Notes under the pieces: generated by a model
Databases searched by the model: none
What the model was told of the DNA's origin: nothing
What the model saw: only the letters and a program-made list of their open reading frames with translations
Translations under genes and position numbers: made by a program
Assembly (NCBI GenBank): GCA_024638815.1
Contig: JAHEJM010000006.1
Location: 19,753 to 83,752 of the forward strand
From: Acidimicrobiales bacterium
GTDB lineage: Bacteria > Actinomycetota > Acidimicrobiia > Acidimicrobiales > SZUA-35
Direction of reading: 5' to 3'
Length of the DNA stretch: 64,000 nt
Shown here: in pieces, positions 31,750 through 41,411 of the stretch
How the letters are laid out: each line of letters begins with the position of its first letter
How positions within the stretch are numbered: position 1 is the first letter of the stretch

Positions 31750-31916
31750 AAGGTAGTTGACCGACCGAATCCGAACCCATCCGTGCTCTGCTCAACCCCC
31801 GCCCGTGATCCGGGCCGGTCCCGAATGTCCCGGCCGGTCCACGCCGGATTTCCGCCATGGCGAACCGGAAACCGGGCGGAATTGCCGTAGTTTCGCGTGG
31901 TCGATTGAATGTTCAC

Positions 31917-31989
31917 GATCAGGTCAAGGCTCGGCGACGTTTGGCCGGAGGCCAAACTCGGGGCGGCGAGCACCGTCTCGCCGCACTAG
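31917..31989 (+). repeat. Two-hairpin repeat, copy A
   Basis: GTTTGGCC-GGA-GGCCAAAC hairpin plus CGGCGAG-CACCGT-CTCGCCG hairpin, ending ..GCACTAG. Confidence 0.9.
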
Positions 31990-31998
31990 AAAGGGGAG

Positions 31999-32937
31999 GT
32001 GAGAAAGATCGCCGTACTGGTCGTCGCCATGGTGTGGTTGGCGGCCGCCTGCGCCACCGATTCATCCAACGGTGCCAGCGGCACGGCCGACACGGCCTCG
32101 ATCACAACCATCGACCCGGCGTCGACCACCACCGTCGACCCGGCGCCGACCACCACCGGGTCCGAGGCGGTCGGCACTTCGGAGCCGGTCCCCCGCACCA
32201 TCACCGTGATCGAGGTGTACGACCACGACTCGGCGTACACCCAGGGACTGGAGTGGATCGACGCCGGTCGGTGGAACGGTCACCTTCTGGAGAGCGCAGG
32301 CCAGTACGGCGAATCCCGGCTCCGGATCTGGGATCCGCTCGGTGCCCCCGACGGTCCGCCGGCATCCCTGGTCGAGACCGAATTGAGCGACGACCTGTTC
32401 GCCGAGGGGGCCACCGTGGTCGGCGATCGGGTGTGGCAGCTGACCTGGCTGGCCGGCCGGGCCTTCGTCTACGACCTCGACACCCTGGAACCGGTCGACG
32501 AGTTCGATTACGAGAGCGAAGGCTGGGGTCTGTGCCTGCTCGATGATGTCCTGGTCCGCAGCGACGGTACCGACCGGCTGTGGTTTCATCGACCCGACGA
32601 CTTCGAGGTGGTGGCCACGGTGCAGGTGACGGCCGAGGGTCGTCCGGTCGAAGCCATCAACGAGCTGGAGTGCGTGCCCGGAGCCGAGTCCGAGGCATCG
32701 AGGCGGTCGGCCGACGACCGGATCTGGGCCAACATCTACCAATCGAACAGCATCATCGCCATCGATCCGGAGTCGGGGGCGGTGACCGACATGGTCGACG
32801 CCTCGGCCCTGGTTCCCCCTGGATTCGAGGGCGACACCGACCGGGTGCTCAACGGCATCGCCTACCAGCCCGACACCGGACGGTTCTGGCTGACCGGCAA
32901 ACGCTGGCCCGTGCTCTATGAAGTCGAGATTGACTAG
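31999..32937 (+). CDS. Glutaminyl-peptide cyclotransferase-like lipoprotein
   Basis: Lipobox VWLAAACA; VIEVYDHDSAYTQGLEW; NELECVPG..., IWANIYQSNSIIAIDPESG; NGIAYQPDTGRFWLTGKRWPVLYEV. Confidence 0.9.
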   Translation: MRKIAVLVVAMVWLAAACATDSSNGASGTADTASITTIDPASTTTVDPAPTTTGSEAVGTSEPVPRTITVIEVYDHDSAYTQGLEWIDAGRWNGHLLESAGQYGESRLRIWDPLGAPDGPPASLVETELSDDLFAEGATVVGDRVWQLTWLAGRAFVYDLDTLEPVDEFDYESEGWGLCLLDDVLVRSDGTDRLWFHRPDDFEVVATVQVTAEGRPVEAINELECVPGAESEASRRSADDRIWANIYQSNSIIAIDPESGAVTDMVDASALVPPGFEGDTDRVLNGIAYQPDTGRFWLTGKRWPVLYEVEID

Positions 32938-32939
32938 TC

Positions 32940-33395
32940 CGGTACGCATTGCTGACCCTGCTGAGCCAGGGGCCGCGCCACGGTTACCAGCTCAAGGTGG
33001 AGTTCGACCGTGCCACCGGTGAGGCGTGGCCGCTCAACTTCGGCCAGGTCTACACGACCCTTCAGCGGCTGGACAAGGCCGGCCTGGTCGAGGCGGTCGG
33101 CTCCGAGAACGACAAGAATCTCTATTCCATCACCGACGCCGGCCGGGCCGATATCGACCAATGGCTGGCCACACCCGTGACCCAGCCTCTGGCCACCAGG
33201 GATTGTCGATCAAGATCCTGGTCGCCGTGGCCACCGGCTACACCAACCCCGGTCTCGGTCATCGACCGACAGCGCAACGCCACCATGGCCACGCTCCAGT
33301 CGGTGACGAGGCTGCGGGCCGACCCAGCGTCCGATGACGGCGACGCCGGCGCAAGGCGTGGCATGGCTGCTCCACCTGGATCCTGTCGGCCTTGA
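32940..33395 (+). pseudogene. PadR-family transcriptional regulator remnant (no start, frameshifted 3' part)
   Basis: LLTLLSQGPRHGYQLKVEFDRATGEAWPLNFGQVYTTLQRLDKAGLVEAVGSENDKNLYSITDAG, then a shift of frame near 33200. Confidence 0.7.
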
Positions 33396-34160
33396 CCGTA
33401 CTGACCGTGTCCGGAATCGACTCCGACCGCGGTGTGTGGGTGGAGGCCGATGGTCGCTACCTGGACTACAGCGGCACGGCCCACGACGAGGTTGGCGAGA
33501 TTCTCGCCCGGTACGAGATCGAGCCCCGCATCCTGTTCGAGGTCGACACCTACCTTGTTCCCCGGGTCGAGGACGACAACGGCGTTCAAAGGTGGTGGTC
33601 CGACCGGGCCACCGTGCTCACCGATGATCTGGCCGACGCCCTCCGGCTCGACCCCGGCGACCGGCAGGCAGCCGCTGACGGAGCCGTTCTGGTCAACACC
33701 GCCGCCGTGGGTTACGTCGGCCAAGTGCCGCCCATCGAGAGCTCCACAACCTGCGGTTCAGCGCAGGAATACAGGTCGGCAAACCGCCAACACTTCCCGG
33801 TATCAGCGGTCGCTCGATCCTGATTGCGGTAGCTGCCATCATCTTGGTTGTGCTCGGCTGGGTCGGATCGTTGATGGCGGGCGCCGAGCAACGAGCAGCG
33901 CTTGCCACGATGGCCGACCTCGGAGCGTCCTCATCGTTGCGACGCCGCCTCCCCACCATCCAGGCCTTGATCGTGGCCGGGGTGGCCGGAACGGTGGGCT
34001 CTGTGCTGGGGACCGTGCTGTTCTTTCTGGTGACGAGGGGTGACTCGTCGGTTCCGACGTGGATCATTCCATGGGATGCGGTGGCGGTGCTGGCCTTCGC
34101 TGTTCCCGCCGCAGTCACATTGCTGGTGTGGCTGTCAGCCGCCGTCCAGATCCGGGGGCT
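33392..34160 (+). pseudogene. ABC transporter permease (FtsX-like) remnants in more than one frame
   Basis: Periplasmic-like fragment (VLTVSGIDSDRGVWVEADGRYLDYSG...) followed out of frame by ILIAVAAIILVVLGWVGSLMAGAEQRAALATMADLGASSSLRRRLPTIQALIVAGVAGTVGSVLGTVLFF. Confidence 0.6.
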
Positions 34161-35304
34161 CGACCAGGTCGGCGGGATCGGCGGCCGACGGGGCGACCAA
34201 CACCCAGCCCAGGGCGTCGTCGGGTTCGAATCGCCACCAGCGACCGTCGGGGTCGAGTCGTAGCTGCACTCCTGCGCTGCTGACGGCATTGCCCCGAACC
34301 CTGGCCCCCGGGCCCAGGGCCGCCACCCCGGGTTGGAGCAGCCCGGTCTCAGGCTCCCAACGTCGCCGGGACACGGCCAGGCCGGCGGCGCCTCCCTGCT
34401 CGAAAGCCAGGGCCGCCGCCGACAGTTCGTCCAGGGGCAGACCGGTGGCGGCGGCGATGCGACCCCGGTCACCGTTGACGGCCCGGCGGGCGACATCGGC
34501 TCCCACGGTGAGATCGAGATCGGACTCACCGTCGCCGGCCAGCATGGACCGGGCCCGTTCGGCGGCGTCGGCCACCAGCTCGGCCAACTCGGCACTATCG
34601 ACGGCGGCCTCGATGGGAGGGGCGACGGCCAGCGGTACCAGCCGACCGGCTTGGGCCGGGGCCGTGATCGAGCGGGTGAACGGCACCGGTTTGCGCCGAT
34701 AGGCGGCGGCCGCCGATGTACCCGGATCACGGCCCCGAGCATGGTCCTGATCGTCGGTGGCCAATCCCAGGCGCTCGGCCCGGCGGTCCCGAATCTTGCG
34801 CCGGAGTTCGTCACGACCTCGACCCCGGATCAGGGCCAGGGCGAACGGATCCCGGTCGAACACCTCGACCGAGGCGAGAGCCACAGCCGCTCCGTGGCGG
34901 CACAGGTCCCGACCGTCGGAACAGGTGCAGTGGCAGCTCACCTCCCCGGTCGATGGCACCAGGGCGGCCCGCAGCTCCTCGGTCATGACCCCGGCCAGCA
35001 CGGCGGCCGACCCTGGCCCGGACCGCTCGATGGCTCGGGTCAGCTCCTCCCATCGCCCGTCGTCGAAGGTCCGAACCCCTATCTGGGCGACGTGCACGGT
35101 CGAACCGTCACCGGAGCGGGAGCCGTCGACCCGAGCCCGGATCAAACCCGGTTCCATCTCCAGCTGCTCCACCCGGCCCAGCAGCGACCGGCCGGACTCA
35201 AGGGCTCGGTCGGCGGTGGCGATGGAGGCGACCAGACGATCGAGCCAGATCCGACCGGCGGTCACCTGGGGGTTCAGGGCCCCACCGTTCATGGCATCGT
35301 TCAT
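34135..35304 (-). CDS. SWIM zinc-finger domain protein
   Basis: CHCTCSDGRDLCRHGAAVALA (CxCx(n)CxH); ATGA overlap with the SNF2 gene. Confidence 0.88.
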   Translation of the reverse strand: MNDAMNGGALNPQVTAGRIWLDRLVASIATADRALESGRSLLGRVEQLEMEPGLIRARVDGSRSGDGSTVHVAQIGVRTFDDGRWEELTRAIERSGPGSAAVLAGVMTEELRAALVPSTGEVSCHCTCSDGRDLCRHGAAVALASVEVFDRDPFALALIRGRGRDELRRKIRDRRAERLGLATDDQDHARGRDPGTSAAAAYRRKPVPFTRSITAPAQAGRLVPLAVAPPIEAAVDSAELAELVADAAERARSMLAGDGESDLDLTVGADVARRAVNGDRGRIAAATGLPLDELSAAALAFEQGGAAGLAVSRRRWEPETGLLQPGVAALGPGARVRGNAVSSAGVQLRLDPDGRWWRFEPDDALGWVLVAPSAADPADLVEPPDLDGG

Positions 35305-38300
35305 CGCGGACTCCCGGCGTTGAGATCGGTCTCGAGGTCGACCAGGCGGGCCAGCTCGGCATCGTCCAAGTCACCGATCCAGGCCTCGCCGTCGGCCGTG
35401 ATCTCCCCGATGACCCGATCGGCCAGCTCCCGCTTTGCCCCCAGCAGTTCGGCCACCCGATCCTCCACCGTTCCCTGCGTCACCAACCGGTGCACGGTCA
35501 CCGTGTCGGTCTGACCGATGCGGTGGGCCCGGTCGGTGGCCTGATCCTCCACCGCCGGGTTCCACCACCGGTCGTAGTGGATGACGGTGGTGGCGGCGGT
35601 GAGGTTGAGCCCTGTTCCGGCCGCCTTGAGCGACAGCACCAGCACGCCCAGCTCGCCGGCCTGGAACCGATCGACCAGCCGCTGCCGGGCCCCTGCCGAC
35701 AACCCACCGTGGACGAACCCGACCCGATGACCGCCGGCCGCGAGGTGGCGTTCCAGCAGCCGGCCCATAGCCACGTACTGGGTGAAGACCAACGCCGCTT
35801 CGCCGCTGTCGACGGCGGCGGTCAGCACGTCGTCCAGCGCCTCCAGCTTTCCCGACCGGCCGTCCACGGGACCGGCCTCGCCCAGGTACTGGGCCGGATG
35901 ATTCGTGATCTGCTTCAGCCTGGTCAACAGGGCCAGCACCAGGCCCCGACGCTGGATGCCCTCGGCCCGGCCCACCTGGGCCAGTGTTTCATCTACCTCG
36001 GCCCGGTACAGCGTGGCCTGCTCAGGGGTGAGCGGCACGATCATGTCCCCCTCGATCTTCTCCGGCAGCTCGGGGGCGATGGCGGGATCGGACTTCCGTC
36101 GCCGCAACAGGAACGGCTCCAGCACCCGGGTCAGCCGGTCGGTGGCAGTGGCGTCGCCGTCCCGTTCCACCGGTACGGCCGTCAGTCGGCGGAATGTGGC
36201 CAACGGCCCCAGCAAGCCGGGCACGGCCCAATCCATGATCGACCACAGCTCGCTCAGCCGGTTCTCCACCGGCGTGCCGGTGAGGGCGATACGGGCCCGT
36301 GACGGCACCCGTCGCAGGGCCTTCGCCGTGGAGGATCTCGGGTTCTTGGCCTGCTGGGCCTCGTCGGCCACCACCAGACCCCAGTCCACGGCCATCAGGA
36401 ACTCGATGTCGCTGCGGACCACGCCGTAGCTGGTGACGACCAGCTCGTCCGGCTTGAGCCCGTCGAGATCCCGAGCCTGACCGTGGTAGACGCGAACCGG
36501 GATGTCGGGGGCGAACCGGGCGGCCTCCCGCTTCCAGTTGGCCAGCAGCGAGGTCGGCGCCACCACCAGGGTGGGGGCATGTCCCGGCCCCGACTCATCG
36601 CCACCCGAACCCGAGCCCCGCTCGGCCAACAGGCAATGCAGGGCCAGGACCTGGATGGTCTTGCCCAGACCCATGTCATCGGCCAGACAACCACCGAGGC
36701 CGAGCGACACCAGGTCGGCCATCCACCCCAGACCCCGCCGCTGATAGGGCCGGAGCTCGGCCCGCAGACCCAGCGGTTCGGGCTGTGGGCGGGGCCGGGA
36801 GAGCTCGGCCACCCGCCTGATCCACCGGGCCGGCTCCGCCGTCACCGAGATGGCCGCCGGACCGTCGTGTTCCGGTTCGGTCTGGAACCACAGACCGTCC
36901 TCACCACCCCCATCGCTCGCCCCGTCGGCGGTGTCGGCCCCACCAGCCGCCACCCCGCGGGCCAGCACGGAGGCCAACACCTCGACCGCCGACAATCCCG
37001 GGGGCGGGGCCGTGAGCCGGCGACGGGTGCCGGGGTCGAGCCGGATCCAGCGGCCTCGAACCGGCACCAGGGCTCGCTTGGCCTGACCCAGAACCCGGAG
37101 TTCCTCCACGGTCAGCGGCACCCCGTCGAGCAGGAACTCCCAGTCCACGGTGAGCAGCCGCTCCAGATCGAATACGGTTTGCAGCGAGCCGGCCGGGGCC
37201 GACACCGAGGCCACCAGTCGGCGCTCAAGGCGGGGGGCGACCAGATCGACCGGCCACCGCACCTCCACCCCCCGATCGGCCAGGGCGTCGAGCCGGTCGA
37301 GCAGCACCTCCAGCTGGTGATCGTCGAGCGAGACCTCACCGGGCGCCTGATCACCGAGTACATCGTCGCAACCGGGGACCAGCTCGGCCACGGTTCGCAG
37401 GCCGGTCAGAAGAACCAGTTCGGCTTCATCGCCGAAGCGGGAGGTGATCTCGCTCGGAGCCGACCAGAACCGGTCGGCATCCACCATCAGTGAGGGATCG
37501 TCCACACCACGGAGCCGGAACCGGCCCGTCCAGGCGCCCGGTCCCTGATCGGCCAACGCCGATGACGGTCCGGGCCGCACGCCGGCCGGCTCCGCCGCCG
37601 GTTCCATGTCGATGACCAATCGGCAGCCGGCGCAGTGGGCAACGGCCAGATCGTGGACCCAGGGCCGGAGGTGGTAAGCCCTGGTCGGCTCGGGGTCGGC
37701 AAACAATCGCAGGGAGCCGACCCGTGGTGCGGCCGGGGTACGGAGGAAGCGATCGGCCACGGCGTCGAGCACCGAGCGGACGGCGAACGCCGGGTCACCG
37801 ACCAGGCGGCGACCGCTCGACCGGTCACCGTTGACCGGGACGGCGTGGGCCTCGAATGGGAGGGCGGCGGCCAGCGCCTGCACCGTGCGACGGTGATCGT
37901 AGCTCAGCGGATCGACCCGCCAGGTGTCATAGCCGTCGGGGCTGATCCAGGGCAGCACGCGCCCCTCGGCCACCAACAGCAGGGCGAACCGCACCACGTC
38001 GGCCCAGGCGTGAGCCGACGCCACGGCGTCGTCGGCCCGGCCCAATGCGGCCAGCGCATCGATGGCGCAGCCCATGTCCAGACGTCTGGTCGCCACCGTG
38101 GTGGCCCGCACCCCTCGCTTGGCCGGAACCAGCACGGTGACGTCGACCGCCTCCCCCTCATCGGACTCGAACGCCGAGAGCAGCCCGCCGGGATCATCCG
38201 GGTTCCAGCAGGCGAACCACGACGACCGTGCCGGCTCGCCGGGCAGGAAGGTGACGGCCCCGGCCGACAACAGTCCCGATTCCGGGCTCGACATCCCGTG

Positions 38301-38324
38301 AGACAATCGCTCCATCAGCGGCAT
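35301..38324 (-). CDS. SNF2-family DEAD/DEAH-box helicase
   Basis: LADDMGLGKTIQVLALH (Walker A), VADEAQQAKNPRS (DEAQ), LSLKAAGTGLNLTAATTVIHYDRWWNPAVEDQATDRAHRIGQ. Confidence 0.95.
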   Translation of the reverse strand: MPLMERLSHGMSSPESGLLSAGAVTFLPGEPARSSWFACWNPDDPGGLLSAFESDEGEAVDVTVLVPAKRGVRATTVATRRLDMGCAIDALAALGRADDAVASAHAWADVVRFALLLVAEGRVLPWISPDGYDTWRVDPLSYDHRRTVQALAAALPFEAHAVPVNGDRSSGRRLVGDPAFAVRSVLDAVADRFLRTPAAPRVGSLRLFADPEPTRAYHLRPWVHDLAVAHCAGCRLVIDMEPAAEPAGVRPGPSSALADQGPGAWTGRFRLRGVDDPSLMVDADRFWSAPSEITSRFGDEAELVLLTGLRTVAELVPGCDDVLGDQAPGEVSLDDHQLEVLLDRLDALADRGVEVRWPVDLVAPRLERRLVASVSAPAGSLQTVFDLERLLTVDWEFLLDGVPLTVEELRVLGQAKRALVPVRGRWIRLDPGTRRRLTAPPPGLSAVEVLASVLARGVAAGGADTADGASDGGGEDGLWFQTEPEHDGPAAISVTAEPARWIRRVAELSRPRPQPEPLGLRAELRPYQRRGLGWMADLVSLGLGGCLADDMGLGKTIQVLALHCLLAERGSGSGGDESGPGHAPTLVVAPTSLLANWKREAARFAPDIPVRVYHGQARDLDGLKPDELVVTSYGVVRSDIEFLMAVDWGLVVADEAQQAKNPRSSTAKALRRVPSRARIALTGTPVENRLSELWSIMDWAVPGLLGPLATFRRLTAVPVERDGDATATDRLTRVLEPFLLRRRKSDPAIAPELPEKIEGDMIVPLTPEQATLYRAEVDETLAQVGRAEGIQRRGLVLALLTRLKQITNHPAQYLGEAGPVDGRSGKLEALDDVLTAAVDSGEAALVFTQYVAMGRLLERHLAAGGHRVGFVHGGLSAGARQRLVDRFQAGELGVLVLSLKAAGTGLNLTAATTVIHYDRWWNPAVEDQATDRAHRIGQTDTVTVHRLVTQGTVEDRVAELLGAKRELADRVIGEITADGEAWIGDLDDAELARLVDLETDLNAGSPR

Positions 38325-38456
38325 CCTACTACCGAACAACCGTTCTGGAGCGACCGCCGGGCGACCTTCGCCGATCCGACCCGGCCCCGACCCCGGCCGG
38401 GGCCACGAACCCAGCCGGGTTCGCCGTCGCCTCGAACGGCTATCGTGCTCGGAACC

Positions 38457-39056
38457 ATGCGATGTCTCGTCGTTCACGCCCACCCCGACCCGGACTCGTT
38501 CAACACCGCACTGCTCCGCCGGGTCGAGCTCGGCCTGCGGTCGGCCGGCCACGAGGTCGACACCATCGATCTCCACCAGTCGAGCTTCGATCCCTGCGTG
38601 AGCGAGGACGAGCACCGCCACTATCTCACGCTGGTGGACGACGGTCCCGACGGTCACCTCGATCCGGTGGTGGCCGACCACATGGCCCGGGTGGGGCGGG
38701 CCGAGATGCTGGTGTTCGTCTACCCCACCTGGTGGTCCGGCCTACCGGCGATGATGAAAGGCTGGCTGGAGCGGGTGCTGCTTCCCGGTTTCGCCTTCAC
38801 CCTCACCGACCGGGGGGTGCGACCGGCGCTGACCAACATCCGTCACCTGGTCGGCATCACGACCTACGGGTCGGGACGGCTCGAGGTGACGGTGCTGGGC
38901 GACGCCGGACGGCGCACCATCGGCCGCGCCCTGCGCCTCCTGTGCCACCGGCGGTGCCGGACGACCTGGCTGGCCATGCACCGCCTCGACACCGCCACCG
39001 ATGCCGAACGGCAGGCCTTTCTCGACCGGGTGGAGCGGGGGGTGACGGAACTGTGA
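38457..39056 (+). CDS. NAD(P)H-dependent oxidoreductase (flavodoxin-like fold), copy 1
   Basis: MRCLVVHAHPDPDSFNTALLRRV...FVYPTWWSGLPAMMKGWLERVLLPGFAF. Confidence 0.87.
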   Translation: MRCLVVHAHPDPDSFNTALLRRVELGLRSAGHEVDTIDLHQSSFDPCVSEDEHRHYLTLVDDGPDGHLDPVVADHMARVGRAEMLVFVYPTWWSGLPAMMKGWLERVLLPGFAFTLTDRGVRPALTNIRHLVGITTYGSGRLEVTVLGDAGRRTIGRALRLLCHRRCRTTWLAMHRLDTATDAERQAFLDRVERGVTEL

Positions 39057-39097
39057 GGCGGAAGGTGGAGCAGGCGGCGGGCCGGATCCGGGGGACG

Positions 39098-39697
39098 ATG
39101 TCGAGGCGGTGCCCCACGAACAATCTGGTGGTGGTGTGCCACCCCAAGCCCGAGAGCCTGACCAGGGCCGGTTTCCGGCGGGTGCTGGCCGGCCTGGAAC
39201 GAACCGGCCGACCGGTCCGGGTGCTCGACCTCGACGCCGAGGACTTCGACCCCCGCCTGCGAAGGTTCGAGGTCATCAACCACCTCGGCCACCCCGACCA
39301 GCGGCCCGATCTGGCCCACCACATCGAAGCCCTGCAGTGGGCCAACCGCCTGATCCTCGTCTACCCCACCTGGTTCAGCGGTCAGCCGGCCCGGCTCAAG
39401 GGCTGGTTCGACCGGGTGTGGATGCACGAGGTGGCGTTCGAACTACCACCGGGATCCAACCGCATCCGGGGCCGGCTCGACAACATCACCGAGATTGTCG
39501 TCGTCACCACCATGGGCTCCAGCCGCCGGGTCAACCTCGTCCAGGGAAACGGGGGTCGACTGCGCGTTCGCCGCACCCTGCGAGTGCTCTGCCACCGGCG
39601 TTGCCGCACTCGATGGATCGCCCTGTACAACGTCGACGCCTCCACCGAGTCCGAACGTCGGGACTGGCTGCGGAAGCTCGAGAACCTGCACTGGTAG
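39098..39697 (+). CDS. NAD(P)H-dependent oxidoreductase (flavodoxin-like fold), copy 2
   Basis: NLVVVCHPKPESLTRAGFRRVL...LVYPTWFSGQPARLKGWFDRVW; similar to the preceding gene. Confidence 0.85.
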   Translation: MSRRCPTNNLVVVCHPKPESLTRAGFRRVLAGLERTGRPVRVLDLDAEDFDPRLRRFEVINHLGHPDQRPDLAHHIEALQWANRLILVYPTWFSGQPARLKGWFDRVWMHEVAFELPPGSNRIRGRLDNITEIVVVTTMGSSRRVNLVQGNGGRLRVRRTLRVLCHRRCRTRWIALYNVDASTESERRDWLRKLENLHW

Positions 39698-39828
39698 GGC
39701 CCGGCCCGGGCACCCTGAGTCCGTGGTCCCATCACCGGTGCAGCCGTGGTGCCAATGCCCCACCACGGCGTGGGTGGTCGTGCCGCCCGAGCGGACCGGG
39801 CCCGGACCGACACGTACCGTGACGATCA

Positions 39829-41088
39829 GTGCAGGCGCCCCACGTGGGCAGGATCGTCAGGCGGAACGATATGGGACAGCAGCTCCTTCAGCTTCTGGGA
39901 ACCGTGGGATCGATGACGTTGCTGGTGCTGGCGGTGTTGCTGCTGGTGGTGGCCGTCGGATCGGTGATCTACGGCTATCTCACCCCGGCCGGGCCCGAAA
40001 CCCCGAGCCGATACGCAGACGGCCCCCACCGGCTGTTCGACTGCGCAATCCTCATCGCCAGCAAGAACGGATCGGCGACCATGGCCACCACGGTGAGCCA
40101 TGCCGTGGCCAACCAGGTGCCGGTGTATGTGCTCAGCGACGGCAGTGACGACGATACGGTGGCCGTGGCCCGAGCCGCCGGGGCCGACGTGGTCGAGTAC
40201 CGGATCAACCGGGGAAAGCCAACCACCCTCCACACCGGGTGCGGAGACCTCGACCTGCTGGCCCGCTACCGGTTCCTCACCATCATCGACGACGACACCC
40301 ACCTGGAGCCCGACTTCGTGGCTCACTCCCTGGAGTACTTCGACGGTGACACCGCCATCGTGGTCGGCCGGACCTGCACCCTGTGGCCCCGATCCCTGCG
40401 GTGGAACCCGTTCGTGGCCTACCGGGCCTTCGCCTACTGGTTCTATCAGCTGGCGGTTCGAACTCCCCAGTCGTGGGCCAACGCCCTCAACTGCATCTCG
40501 GGTTCGAATTCCACCTACCGCACCGAGGTGTTGCGGGAGGTGCTGGTGGCCAACACCCCCTACATCGTCGACGACACGTACTGGGTGCTGGAAACCCACC
40601 GCCGCAGGCTGGGCCGCATTCGATACGGTCCCCGAGCCTGGGCCTGGATCCAGGACCCGACCAACCTCGAGGACTTCTACAAGCAGAACCTGCGCTGGCT
40701 GTGGGGAACCAACCAGGGCATCGTCGGCCACCGCATCGGCTCCACCTTGCTCCGGGGGCGGCCCACCGTGTTCGAAACGCTGTACACGCTGCTGATCGCC
40801 CACTGGATCACCTACCTGGTCGGGTTGCCGGTGCTGGTCTACCTGGCCCTGACCCAGGGCATCGGGCTGGTGCTGATGCTGCTGGCCACTCGTTGGCTCG
40901 TGTTCTACGGCCTGCTGGCCCTGGCCGCACTACGGCTGCGCCACTTCCACCTGATCCTGTTCGGGCCGGTCCTGGTGGCCGTCGATCTGTTGTATCGGGT
41001 GATCTGGTTGCACTCCATCGCCAAGACCATCCGCCAACCAACGGTCGAGTCCTGCACCTGGGAGTCGCCGGCCAGGGTGGCGTCATGA
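39829..41088 (+). CDS. Membrane processive glycosyltransferase family 2
   Basis: LSDGSDDDTVAVARAAGADVVEYRINRGK, IIDDDTHLE, KQNLRWLWG (QxxRW-like), flanking TMs. Confidence 0.88.
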   Translation: MQAPHVGRIVRRNDMGQQLLQLLGTVGSMTLLVLAVLLLVVAVGSVIYGYLTPAGPETPSRYADGPHRLFDCAILIASKNGSATMATTVSHAVANQVPVYVLSDGSDDDTVAVARAAGADVVEYRINRGKPTTLHTGCGDLDLLARYRFLTIIDDDTHLEPDFVAHSLEYFDGDTAIVVGRTCTLWPRSLRWNPFVAYRAFAYWFYQLAVRTPQSWANALNCISGSNSTYRTEVLREVLVANTPYIVDDTYWVLETHRRRLGRIRYGPRAWAWIQDPTNLEDFYKQNLRWLWGTNQGIVGHRIGSTLLRGRPTVFETLYTLLIAHWITYLVGLPVLVYLALTQGIGLVLMLLATRWLVFYGLLALAALRLRHFHLILFGPVLVAVDLLYRVIWLHSIAKTIRQPTVESCTWESPARVAS

Positions 41089-41167
41089 TGGCGACGAACC
41101 GTGACCGTCCGTTCTACGAAGACACCAACAGTACCAACCCCTTGAGGGCAAGAAAGGAGGACGGAGA

Positions 41168-41287
41168 ATGTCCGAATCCCTACCGGTAACCGGGACGACG
41201 ACGACGCTGATCACCAGCTTCGGAGCCGCACTGGTAGCCATCGGCGGGTTCTGCGTCGGCATTGGTCGACGCCTGGCTCATCGGTGA
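41168..41287 (+). CDS. 39-aa microprotein with LPVTG sorting-signal-like sequence
   Basis: Good SD (AAGAAAGGAGG) then MSESLPVTGTTTTLITSFGAALVAIGGFCVGIGRRLAHR: LPxTG + hydrophobic stretch + basic tail. Not in the supplied ORF track. Confidence 0.6.
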   Translation: MSESLPVTGTTTTLITSFGAALVAIGGFCVGIGRRLAHR

Positions 41288-41411
41288 CCCCGGTCGTCAT
41301 GGCCCGGGGCCTGGTCACTGTCTGCCTGCACACGCAGTCGACCGCGGCCCCGGGCGTGACGACGTACCACCGGCTCAAGGTCGTCGTTCGGATCCGTCTC
41401 CGGCAACCGTC

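Noticed and set aside
32080-32170. Tandem repeat in the cyclotransferase-like lipoprotein
   Set aside because: A simple Thr/Pro/Asp linker (TIDPASTTTVDPAPTTTG) after the lipobox, common in secreted actinobacterial proteins.
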